A stretch of DNA of 63,557 bases, taken from NCBI GenBank assembly GCA_947174785.1, contig CAMWKG010000008.1, positions 1 through 63,557 of the forward strand. Reading direction: 5' to 3'. The notes under the pieces were generated by a model that did not search any database, was not told where the DNA came from, and worked only from the letters and a program-made list of their open reading frames with translations. This DNA is from an uncultured Mollicutes bacterium (GTDB lineage: Bacteria; Bacillota_I; Bacilli_A; Acholeplasmatales; Anaeroplasmataceae). Made by a program: the position numbers and the translations under genes. Shown one piece after another: positions 8,543 to 15,955 of this stretch (its first letter is position 1; each line of letters starts with the position of its first letter).

Positions 8543-8830
8543 TTGAGAACAACACATGTTGTAAATAATTTTGTAAAGCGTCATGTAAATATTCCTACTT
8601 ATTCTACATCATCAGAAAATGTAGTATATAACGAATATGTACAAGGTCAACCAATGTACCAACAACCTATTTTCTATCCACAATATCCACAACAACCAAT
8701 GATGCCAGGACAATATCAAGGAAATGTAGGTACAGATCCATTTGGTCCACAACCTACTACACCAAATGTTAGTCCACAAAACTTCCAAGGGTTTGTTCCA
8801 CCTATGGGCAATGTTCCATTTGGATTCTAA
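8543..8830 (+). CDS. Q/P-rich hypothetical protein, start uncertain
   Basis: Reads about 95 residues from a TTG at 8543 and is rich in Gln, Pro, Tyr and Met (YPQYPQQPMMPGQY). It has no signal peptide or membrane segment. No RBS precedes the TTG and the frame is open only from 8498, so the true 5' end may be lost. Composition recalls spore-coat or other structural proteins, but no family is recognisable. A good terminator right after the stop supports it as a transcribed gene. Confidence 0.45.
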   Translation: MRTTHVVNNFVKRHVNIPTYSTSSENVVYNEYVQGQPMYQQPIFYPQYPQQPMMPGQYQGNVGTDPFGPQPTTPNVSPQNFQGFVPPMGNVPFGF

Positions 8831-8844
8831 TAACTATTTACTTG

Positions 8845-8870
8845 CAAGCTAATCGTAGCTTGTTTTTTGT
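8845..8870 (+). terminator. Terminator after the Q/P-rich ORF
   Basis: CAAGCTA, loop ATCG, TAGCTTG followed by TTTTTTG: a perfect 7-bp stem with T tract. Confidence 0.85.
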
Positions 8871-8941
8871 TTCTTTAAGATGGCAAGTGTATTGCATTAT
8901 ATGCAATATAATTAGTTATCATATGTAAAGCTGTTTTATTG

Positions 8942-8970
8942 TTGACAAATAATATTTTGTTTGGTATTAT
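8942..8970 (+). promoter_or_regulatory. Strong promoter of the RNase III-viperin operon
   Basis: TTGACA (8942-8947), 17-nt spacer, TATTAT (8965-8970). The transcript would start near 8977 and have a leader of about 195 nt, long and structured. Confidence 0.75.
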
Positions 8971-8976
8971 TATAGT

Positions 8977-9170
8977 GCTAAATAAATAATCAAATAATAA
9001 TATGTTTTGAGAATAGGCTCAAAAAATACACATAGAGATGTGGATTTCAAGCATAGAATTATTTCATTTGCATAATAACATCTTATGATCTTAGATAAGC
9101 TACTTATTTATTTGGCACTGTAGGCTCTAATCCTGCTTACAAACAAATATTTAAATAAGGAGGCTTTTCT
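8977..9170 (+). promoter_or_regulatory. Structured 5' leader with sequestered RBS
   Basis: Hairpins: TTTTGAG (9005-9011) with CTCAAAA (9018-9024); ATGT...GCAT (9038-9054). CTTATTTA (9103-9110) pairs with TAAATAAG (9152-9159), and AGC (9098-9100) with GCT (9163-9165), enclosing the Shine-Dalgarno AAGGAGG (9157-9163). The 41-nt loop between the arms exposes AGGCTCTAATCCTGCTT (9122-9138), which is complementary over 17 nt to the region after the first gene of the operon (11455-11471). Confidence 0.6.
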
Positions 9171-11447
9171 ATGTCAAAACAAAACATAGAAGGGTTTTTG
9201 AGCAACCCTTTTTTCGTTGCTTTAAAAACCCAAAACAATGATTCTAAGTTTATAGAGCTTAGACTTATGGAATCAATCAAAAGAAATTATGATAAAGACT
9301 ATGATTATCCTTATCAAACGATTCTTGATAAATATTGCTCTTATCATAAGGTTGAATTAAGTGACAAATATAAATATCAAAACGACTATTTACGATTAAT
9401 TAAAGAAACTATATTAGAATATCTACTAGAAGAAGACTGCTTAAAGTATTTTTTGGATAATGAAGAAGAAAGTGAGAAGTTTAATAATGTTTTTAAAAGA
9501 AAACAATTCAATTCCAAACTAATAAAAACAATACTAAATCGAGTTGCATCTTTTATGAGTTTTACATCGTCACAAGACAATAACAACTTATCTTTAATTC
9601 TTTTTAGAGATATTAAAAGAAAAATTGCAGAGTTTAATAACAATTATGTGATACAAGAAATGGGAACTTTAAAAACTATTGTAGATAAAGTGACATCAGG
9701 TGTAAAAACAGAATGTTATTTAGAATTTGGAAAAGGATTTTCTCACTTCTATAGTGAAGAACTGGCAAATTATATTTTTGAGAAGCATGGATATAAATAT
9801 ACCCAAGGTTATAACTCATCTGAATTTCCATTTTTCAATGAAAGTGATGATAAGGTTTTAAGTCTTGCAGTAGTAAATGATGAATCATTCTGGATTTTTA
9901 GTCCACTAAGTCAAAAAACATTACTATCTTTTGCTCATCTTATAGTAAAGCATAATGGCATAAGGCATGCACAGAAATTAATTGATTATGCTTTTGAACG
10001 AGTTTGTGAGGATCGAGTATGTAAGTATCTTTATGATAATAAGCTCAATTTGTATATTTCTTTAAATCCAGAAGAAAAAATGCTTACATGGTGTCTCAAC
10101 AGACTTACCAATCGTTTAAAGTCAGTAACTACTCGAGAAATAGAAGAATCTGATTATGAAGGCTTTTTATATCCTCTTTATAATGGATACGATTTAAAAG
10201 TACAAGAAGGAAAGAAAATCTTTACAAATTTCATTAAAAAAGTATATTCTGATGATGCAGAAAAAATATTCCAATTGTTTGAGAATTTAGATAATATAAT
10301 ACAGGAGTCATTAGTAGTTAACAATCGTGTTCAAAAAAGACGCCTTACCATAAAAACAATGTTGGAAGCAGAATTATTTGGCTATGATGAAAGTAATAAT
10401 CTTAAGAGATTTATGTACGGTTATCATAAAGATTTTGGTACTAAAGAATCTATTCTTGGAAGAATGTATTATCGATGCTTTATCATTAACAAATTAACAG
10501 GAGAAGTTTCAAATGAATGCCTATATGAAATATTTTTTGATATTTTGAATATGATTAATTTTATGCATGGTACAAAATGTTCTTACATCGTTAATCATGA
10601 TTTAAGAAATGAGCATTACTTTTTACTAAAAGATTTGTTAAAAATATATGGTTTTAAAATAGATGATTCTTATAAGGAAAAATATATTACAGCATTGCTT
10701 GATCGTAAGTATGCATCCTTTGAAGAAGTTGAAATGTTCCCTCAATTAGAACAATTGGGAGATGCAATTTATGAGTTGGCAGTAGATAATATTTTATTTT
10801 ATAATCCAAACACAACTTTAGATCATTCAAACCGTGAAAAATTGGTTAAGGCAGATGCACAAATTAAAGTATCAAAAAAAATAGGTTTAAACAAATTATA
10901 TATTTCAAATCTTCACCATTCTCTCAATTCAAAGTATTTAGATTATGAGAAGATTGAAATGGGATTGCATTCATCATTACAAGGAAATTATATTGCAGAT
11001 TCTCTTGAAATGATTATAGGTGCTTTATCTTTAGAATTTGGTTTGCAAAGAGCATTAGATTTTACTACAAAAATTATTTTGGAAGCTAATAGTGATTTAA
11101 AAGAACCAAAAATAGAAAGTTTTGATATTGTATCTCTTAGTCGTTCAAGTATTGACAAAGCTTATTTGAGTAAGATATATCCTTGTCCATTTAGAAGCGA
11201 AGTTTATTATGACCAAGAATATAGTCTGCTTGGATATGCTTTAGGAAAATTACTAAAAATATGTATCATAGGTAATGAAACAAAGGAAAAACGACAAATG
11301 ATTTCAAACACTTCAAATCAAATTTTGCCGCATGACGAAATTGGATATTCTTATACTTATGTTGTGACATACCTATACTATGGTATAGAAGCAACAATAG
11401 AAAAATATAGATCTATAGTTGAGTCTAGCTATAAAGAAAGCAAATAA
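9171..11447 (+). CDS. Large protein with active and degenerate RNase III domains
   Basis: 758 residues. Residues 1-500 match no family I recognise. An RNase III domain spans about 505-640: LEQLGD (526-531) is the signature with catalytic Glu527 and Asp531, and ADSLEMIIGA gives Asp610 and Glu613, the second pair of metal ligands. The E. coli Glu38 equivalent is Pro. Residues 680-752 repeat the pattern without ligands: SLLGYALGKLL matches QLGDAIYELA, and a YLYYGIEATIEKY helix matches ALSLEFGLQRALDF. So it looks like a Dicer-style intramolecular pair, one active and one dead; this is my reading, not a known family. RBS AAGGAGG, 7 nt before ATG. First gene of an operon with viperin and Smr. Confidence 0.8.
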   Translation: MSKQNIEGFLSNPFFVALKTQNNDSKFIELRLMESIKRNYDKDYDYPYQTILDKYCSYHKVELSDKYKYQNDYLRLIKETILEYLLEEDCLKYFLDNEEESEKFNNVFKRKQFNSKLIKTILNRVASFMSFTSSQDNNNLSLILFRDIKRKIAEFNNNYVIQEMGTLKTIVDKVTSGVKTECYLEFGKGFSHFYSEELANYIFEKHGYKYTQGYNSSEFPFFNESDDKVLSLAVVNDESFWIFSPLSQKTLLSFAHLIVKHNGIRHAQKLIDYAFERVCEDRVCKYLYDNKLNLYISLNPEEKMLTWCLNRLTNRLKSVTTREIEESDYEGFLYPLYNGYDLKVQEGKKIFTNFIKKVYSDDAEKIFQLFENLDNIIQESLVVNNRVQKRRLTIKTMLEAELFGYDESNNLKRFMYGYHKDFGTKESILGRMYYRCFIINKLTGEVSNECLYEIFFDILNMINFMHGTKCSYIVNHDLRNEHYFLLKDLLKIYGFKIDDSYKEKYITALLDRKYASFEEVEMFPQLEQLGDAIYELAVDNILFYNPNTTLDHSNREKLVKADAQIKVSKKIGLNKLYISNLHHSLNSKYLDYEKIEMGLHSSLQGNYIADSLEMIIGALSLEFGLQRALDFTTKIILEANSDLKEPKIESFDIVSLSRSSIDKAYLSKIYPCPFRSEVYYDQEYSLLGYALGKLLKICIIGNETKEKRQMISNTSNQILPHDEIGYSYTYVVTYLYYGIEATIEKYRSIVESSYKESK

Positions 11448-11454
11448 TTAAATC

Positions 11455-11471
11455 AAGCAGGGTTAGAGCCT
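11455..11471 (+). repeat. Arm complementary to the operon leader
   Basis: AAGCAGGGTTAGAGCCT pairs with AGGCTCTAATCCTGCTT at 9122-9138 over all 17 positions, with one G.U wobble in RNA. It lies between the stop of the RNase III gene and the RBS of the viperin gene. Base pairing would close the whole 2.3-kb gene into an RNA loop, or pair two transcripts, creating an RNase III-type substrate. Confidence 0.7.
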
Positions 11472-11500
11472 CTAAAAAATATGATTTAGAGGTGAAAAAA

Positions 11501-12283
11501 ATGAAAAAAATAACTTTTAATTTACATTTTACAGATTTCTGTAATTTCAAATGTAAGCATTGCTTTGTGAATAAGCAGGGCAAAGAATTATCGTTAAACA
11601 ATATTAAAATTATCATTGACAAAATAGCTTCTTATTCCAAAGAGAATAATATTGAGTCTAGAATTAATTTGGCAGGTGGTGAACCACTTGTCTCAAAGAA
11701 TATACAATTTATTATTGATTATATTTATTCTAAAGGAATAGAAGTGTCAATTATAACCAATGGATTAGCTTTGTCAAAGGATTTTATAGAGCAAAATAAG
11801 AGTAAGGTTTCTATGATTGGAATAAGCGTTGATTCATTGCATTATCAGACAAACTTTCAAATAGGAAGACATTTATATAATAAAACTCTTTTAGAGAACG
11901 AATTAGTTGAAAAATGTTTATTCATTAAATCTAATGGCATTAAACTTAAAATTAATACGTGTGTTATGTCTTTAAATAAAAATGAAGATTTGCATAATTT
12001 TTTTGAAAAAGTGAATCCAGATAGGATTAAGATACTAAGAGTGTTTTGTGAACATGATGAAAATCTTAATTATCTTTTAATATCCGATAAAGAATGGCAT
12101 GATATACAATTAAAATATTCAGATTTAAAGGTGGTTTTTGAAGATAATGATTATATGAGGGATAGTTATTTAATCATTGATTCAGAAGGAAATCTATCGA
12201 AAAATAATCTTCATTTAAATAATAATTCATTATTAAGTAAAAGTGTAGATGACTGCCTTGATGCTTTGAAACAAGTGAATTGA
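11501..12283 (+). CDS. Prokaryotic viperin homologue (radical SAM)
   Basis: Viperins convert a nucleoside triphosphate to its 3'-deoxy-3',4'-didehydro form, a chain terminator of viral RNA polymerases. Evidence: radical-SAM motif CNFKCKHC (Cys14, Cys18, Cys21), NLAGGEP (SAM-binding GGE motif), SVDSL, and the viperin-type C-terminal MRDSYLIIDSEGNL, close in pattern to the MKDSYLILDE segment of animal viperin. 260 residues is shorter than many bacterial viperins. ATG at 11501 has RBS AGAGGTG with 6-nt spacing; the GTG at 11492 is within that RBS. A nucleotide kinase, the usual partner, is absent. Instead RNase III-type and Smr genes flank it. Confidence 0.88.
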   Translation: MKKITFNLHFTDFCNFKCKHCFVNKQGKELSLNNIKIIIDKIASYSKENNIESRINLAGGEPLVSKNIQFIIDYIYSKGIEVSIITNGLALSKDFIEQNKSKVSMIGISVDSLHYQTNFQIGRHLYNKTLLENELVEKCLFIKSNGIKLKINTCVMSLNKNEDLHNFFEKVNPDRIKILRVFCEHDENLNYLLISDKEWHDIQLKYSDLKVVFEDNDYMRDSYLIIDSEGNLSKNNLHLNNNSLLSKSVDDCLDALKQVN

Positions 12284-12293
12284 GGTATAGAAT

Positions 12294-12530
12294 ATGTCAG
12301 TAGAACTTGATTTACATGGGTTTACAATTCCACAAGCTATCCATATGATTCAGCGAACAATAGTTGCGAATCCTAAATGTACCTGTATTGAAGTAATACA
12401 TGGTTATAATAATGGATGTATTTTGAAAAATGTTTTGAAGAATAAGTATAATATTCATAATCGAAAAGTAATAAAAACTGTTCCAGCACCTTTTAATGAA
12501 GGAAGAACACTTATATTTCTTGAGAATTGA
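12294..12530 (+). CDS. Stand-alone Smr-domain protein
   Basis: Smr domains bind or cut nucleic acids, for example in MutS2 and in RNA-cleaving SmrB. The motif DLHGFTIPQA (6-15) and IEVIHGYNNGCILKNVL (HGxGxGxL-type; here HGYNNG) define the fold. 78 residues is just the bare domain. It starts 10 nt after the viperin stop, with a weak GAGG RBS within the stop region, so it is co-translated with viperin. Its presence next to an RNase III-type protein suggests a role in RNA cleavage. Confidence 0.85.
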   Translation: MSVELDLHGFTIPQAIHMIQRTIVANPKCTCIEVIHGYNNGCILKNVLKNKYNIHNRKVIKTVPAPFNEGRTLIFLEN

Positions 12531-12580
12531 ACATTGAATAATATATCATATTTAAAATATTATGAAAGGGGGATAAAATT

Positions 12581-12745
12581 ATGGGAAAGAACAAGCAAGG
12601 TGTTTCATCTTATACACATACACAGCAACAAAGAGATCATTATGCAAATCAGCATAATCCTAACAATGCTGCACATCAAGCAAATAATAATAACCATGCT
12701 AATCAGTTAAATCCTAATAATCCAAATTATAAAGGAAAACGATAA
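12581..12745 (+). CDS. 54-residue Asn-rich small protein
   Basis: Starts MGKNKQGVSSYTH with a strong RBS (GAAAGGGGG) and ends NYKGKR. It has two similar NQxNPNN motifs (NQHNPNNAAHQAN, NQLNPNNPNY). Such small Asn-rich proteins occur in clostridial genomes, where they are sometimes wrongly labelled alpha-amylase; the function is unknown. It is last in the viperin operon, or a separate unit 50 nt downstream of smr. Confidence 0.7.
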   Translation: MGKNKQGVSSYTHTQQQRDHYANQHNPNNAAHQANNNNHANQLNPNNPNYKGKR

Positions 12746-12756
12746 GATTAGTATAA

Positions 12757-12806
12757 AAGCCTTACCAACAAAGATTACTTGTAAAATTGGTAAGGCTTTA
12801 TTTTAT
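12757..12806 (+). terminator. Terminator of the RNase III-viperin operon
   Basis: AAGCCTTACCAA (12757-12768) pairs perfectly with TTGGTAAGGCTT (12787-12798), followed by TATTTTAT. A 12-bp stem. Confidence 0.85.
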
Positions 12807-12943
12807 ATTTGTTTTCTAAACGAAATATATAGATTATTTTGTGAGAAAGTGTGTAATTAAATTCTCATCGTTTTGCTATAATTTCTTATTCCAATATTCT
12901 ATGATAAATGGTATAATAGCATATGTAAAGAAGGTGATATCGG

Positions 12944-14017
12944 ATGGAAAAGCAATGGGAAAAAGAACTTACTGAATATATCATTCAAGGTGAACCAAAT
13001 CAAAAAGAAAGAAGTCTAATTTGGAAAACAGCTATAGGATTACAAGATGTTGATAAGCTTTCTACATCTGAATATCTTCTTAAAACTGCCAAGGAACATA
13101 TTGAAGGTAAAATCAGCATTGATTCTGTTCAAACTAGAATCAACTCATATTATGAAACAAGAACAGAACGTATAGATTTAGAAAATGATACAGAAGAAGC
13201 AGATAAGGTCTCAGCTCGTATTGCGAAAATTTTAGGTGAAAAAGCTTTTCAGTTTTCACCAACTGAATTACTATCTATTCATAAAAGATTATTTGAAGGA
13301 ATTTTTTGTCATGCTGGTAAAATCAGAGATTGTAATATTTCTAAGAAAGAATGGATACTCAATGGAGAAACTGTGACATATTCCTCTTATAATAATATAA
13401 TGGCAACATTAGAGTATGATTTTACAACAGAAAAGGCTTTTTCATATAAAAACTTAACTAAGGATAGTGTTCTTAAGCATATTGTAGAGTTTGCATCTAA
13501 TCTTTGGCAAATCCATCCTTTTATGGAAGGAAATACAAGAACTACAGCTATCTTTATAATCAAGTATTTAAATACTTTAGGATTTCAGGTAGGGAATGAA
13601 GTTTTTGCAAATAATTCTTGGTATTTTAGAAATGCATTAGTTCGTGCAAATTACAATGATTTATCTAAAGGAATTTATGCTACAAAACAATATTTAATCT
13701 TGTTTTTTGAAAACCTAATGCTAGGTAAGAAGAATGAATTGAAAAATAGATATTTGCATATAGAGTATGAATCTGCCATAGTTAATGAGAAAAATGTCGG
13801 TGTAAATGTCGGTGTAAATGTCGGTGTAAATATAACAGATATGGAACAAGAAGTTCTTGCAGTGATTCGAGAGAATAACACAATTACTGCTACAATTATT
13901 GCTAATCAATGCCAAGTTTCTACTAGAACTGTTGAAAGAACGATAAAATCTTTAAAAGAGAAAAATATATTAGAACGTGTGGGTTCTGATAAGACAGGAC
14001 ATTGGATTGTAAAGTGA
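12944..14017 (+). CDS. Fic protein with N-terminal antitoxin-like region
   Basis: The Fic core motif HPFMEGNTRT (191-200) shows the HPFxEGNTRT variant of single-polypeptide Fic proteins. Residues 10-75 (QGEPNQKERSLIWKTAIGLQ...KTAKEHIEG) look like a VbhA-type antitoxin module fused to the toxin, so activity is probably restrained in cis. A tandem VGVNVGVNVGVN (285-296), encoded by three perfect 12-bp units at 13792-13827, links Fic to a C-terminal winged helix (STRTVERTIKSLKEKNIL). It is unlike the other Fic protein at 7.1 kb in both motif and length. Confidence 0.9.
   Translation: MEKQWEKELTEYIIQGEPNQKERSLIWKTAIGLQDVDKLSTSEYLLKTAKEHIEGKISIDSVQTRINSYYETRTERIDLENDTEEADKVSARIAKILGEKAFQFSPTELLSIHKRLFEGIFCHAGKIRDCNISKKEWILNGETVTYSSYNNIMATLEYDFTTEKAFSYKNLTKDSVLKHIVEFASNLWQIHPFMEGNTRTTAIFIIKYLNTLGFQVGNEVFANNSWYFRNALVRANYNDLSKGIYATKQYLILFFENLMLGKKNELKNRYLHIEYESAIVNEKNVGVNVGVNVGVNITDMEQEVLAVIRENNTITATIIANQCQVSTRTVERTIKSLKEKNILERVGSDKTGHWIVK
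13792..13827 (+). repeat. Three tandem 12-bp coding repeats
   Basis: AAATGTCGGTGT three times in a row inside the second Fic gene, each encoding NVGV in frame. Copy changes would lengthen the linker without a frameshift. Confidence 0.9.
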
Positions 14018-14035
14018 AAAAAGAACTAAAAAAGG

Positions 14036-14080
14036 AAAAGCCCCACAAAGCACAGAGTAATGCTTTGTAGGGGCTTTTTT
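14036..14080. terminator. Bidirectional terminator between fic and the VWA gene
   Basis: AAAAGCCCC(A)CAAAGCA pairs with TGCTTTG(T)AGGGGCTTTT. T tracts on both strands serve the convergent genes; the VWA stop codon (TAA, minus strand) lies in it. Confidence 0.9.
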
Positions 14081-15446
14081 ATATTTCTATATCGCAACAT
14101 TTAAAGTCAAAATCAATATAGTTTGCAATTAGTCTTACTTTGTATTTCTTTGTATTGCACATAGCACAAGAACTTCCATTATCTATGTCTCCAGGTATTA
14201 CAAATTTAATGCACCGAAGAGTTACATTTTGACAAGTTGTGCCTGTAAGAGCTGGTATCGTTAATGTCTTCATACCTCGAGTATGTTCTTCATCATTACA
14301 GTCAATTTCGTTTAATAAAATAGCTAACGCAACTCTCTTGTTAGGACATACATCATTGATAGTTACATCAAACTGGAAGATATGTCCTAGGGATTCTAAG
14401 CTGACATCTCCCAGATCAAATTCAATAGAATCCTCACAGCCATTGATGCTTACATCAATTGGATCAGGACATGGTTCTATAATGATATTAGAACAATCAA
14501 TTTCTATTGTAGGATCAGGGAAAGTTGCAGTATTTCCTTCAGTGTCACTATAAGCGATACTTTCATTTACAACTGTAGTTCCTGTACAAACACCATTATG
14601 CTGAACAGTAAATATTAAAGAAGCACCTTCGCTTTGTGTTACACCAAGCTCATCAATTTTCCATTCGATTGTATTTGAATCAAGTAAGCTTGCCGTTCCT
14701 TTTGTAGGGGCTGACATTGCTATTATTTTAAAACAGTCTGAAATCTTGTCTGTAAGAACAATGTTGGTTGCACCCGGTTTGGAAATATTATTTGCTAAAT
14801 CCTCAAACAAATCTTCTAATTCAGTGTCGTTTGGTGTGATTGCTACATAAGCTGCATCTGGATCTGATGACCAGTCATTTAAAGCCTGAACATCTATACC
14901 ACCATTGCCAGAAAGACCTATACAGTAAATAATGACACCCTCGGCTTTTGCCTGTGTTGCGACAGTATTTGGATTACCACCAGCAGTAGTAATACCATCT
15001 GTAAACATAACCATAACCTTGGCATTCGGAGAACTCATATCAAATAAATCTAAAGCTTTAGTAAAAGCATCTGCATGATTGGTAGACCCATCTGCGTTGA
15101 GGGAATCTACTGCCGTTTTTAAATCTGCAACAGAAGTGATTAGTTGTGTATTTTGTGTTGCAGTATCTGCAAAGCTCACAATACCAATACGACTACCATT
15201 TCCTATTTGACCATCCTGTGTACCATCAGTAGCTTCATCAATAATGTCAATGAATTTCTTAGCTCCATTTTTCATATTTGTTAAAGGACTTCCTGCCATA
15301 CTACCAGATCTGTCTAGGATTAAGACAATATCTGTTGGATTAGTAACGATATCAGGTGCGGCAGTTAAGGACAATGTCACTTGAAATGATTCATTACATT
15401 TAATACTGGTTTTATTAATTTCCTTATTTGAAAGTGTTAAACCCAT
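14079..15446 (-). CDS. von Willebrand factor A domain protein, Cys-rich tail
   Basis: A VWA domain (about 35-220) carries the metal-ion-dependent adhesion site DRSGS, the later Thr (MFTDG) and SNH-type residues, so it may bind ligands through a divalent ion. A beta-rich DUF11-like region follows (about 225-320), then a Cys-rich tail with CxxC-type pairs ending SSCAMCNT...FKCCDIEI. There is no signal peptide or anchor, so if it acts outside the cell the export route is unclear; a spore or intracellular role is possible. RBS AAAAGGAGG precedes the ATG. 455 residues, convergent with the second fic gene. Confidence 0.75.
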   Translation of the reverse strand: MGLTLSNKEINKTSIKCNESFQVTLSLTAAPDIVTNPTDIVLILDRSGSMAGSPLTNMKNGAKKFIDIIDEATDGTQDGQIGNGSRIGIVSFADTATQNTQLITSVADLKTAVDSLNADGSTNHADAFTKALDLFDMSSPNAKVMVMFTDGITTAGGNPNTVATQAKAEGVIIYCIGLSGNGGIDVQALNDWSSDPDAAYVAITPNDTELEDLFEDLANNISKPGATNIVLTDKISDCFKIIAMSAPTKGTASLLDSNTIEWKIDELGVTQSEGASLIFTVQHNGVCTGTTVVNESIAYSDTEGNTATFPDPTIEIDCSNIIIEPCPDPIDVSINGCEDSIEFDLGDVSLESLGHIFQFDVTINDVCPNKRVALAILLNEIDCNDEEHTRGMKTLTIPALTGTTCQNVTLRCIKFVIPGDIDNGSSCAMCNTKKYKVRLIANYIDFDFKCCDIEI

Positions 15447-15955
15447 TTTTTAACCTCCTTTTCTAATATACCCCTTTAACTTTAAAGGGGCTCTTTATAT
15501 TTTATGCTTGAAAAAAGACATATTTTAGGCAATACAATCCCTTAGAAAATAGTGGTTGAAGAATATATTATATGATTTTAACTTTAGAAGATGTGTGAAT
15601 TGATATAATTAGTTTATCGTACACAATTGAAATGATTACGAAGTGTAATATTCCTTTTAAAATACTTATAAAAATATGTTGATTTCCTCAGTGAATTATT
15701 ATGAAATCATAATTGAATGAGGAAAATGATATACTTATAAAATCATATTTAAAGACAAAGTTTTTAAAATCTCATATTAAAATGTTTTCAATTTACTTAA
15801 AAATTTGAAAAAGTATTGTTTTATTTTGCAATAATGTGTATTATATTCAGTGGGAAAGAATATAAGGATTACTTATATTAAAATTATATAAATTTTAATA
15901 TACTTTAAAGAACATTAAACCAAAGAAATGATAATGAAGTTGAGGAGGTTTAGAA
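15447..15955. other. Intergenic region with palindromes, upstream of the GHKL operon
   Basis: No gene in 509 nt. CCCCTTTAA (15471-15479) pairs with TTAAAGGGG (15482-15490), in the leader of the minus-strand VWA gene. ATTATGAAATCATAAT (15698-15713) is a perfect palindrome inside a larger imperfect one with arms TTTCCTCA (15683-15690) and TGAGGAAA (15718-15725); it may be an operator. A long AT-rich leader then precedes the ATPase gene. Confidence 0.5.

Noticed and set aside
13792-13827. Tandem repeats as a CRISPR-like array
   Set aside because: 12-bp units without spacers, in frame within a gene. No CRISPR array was found anywhere in the window.
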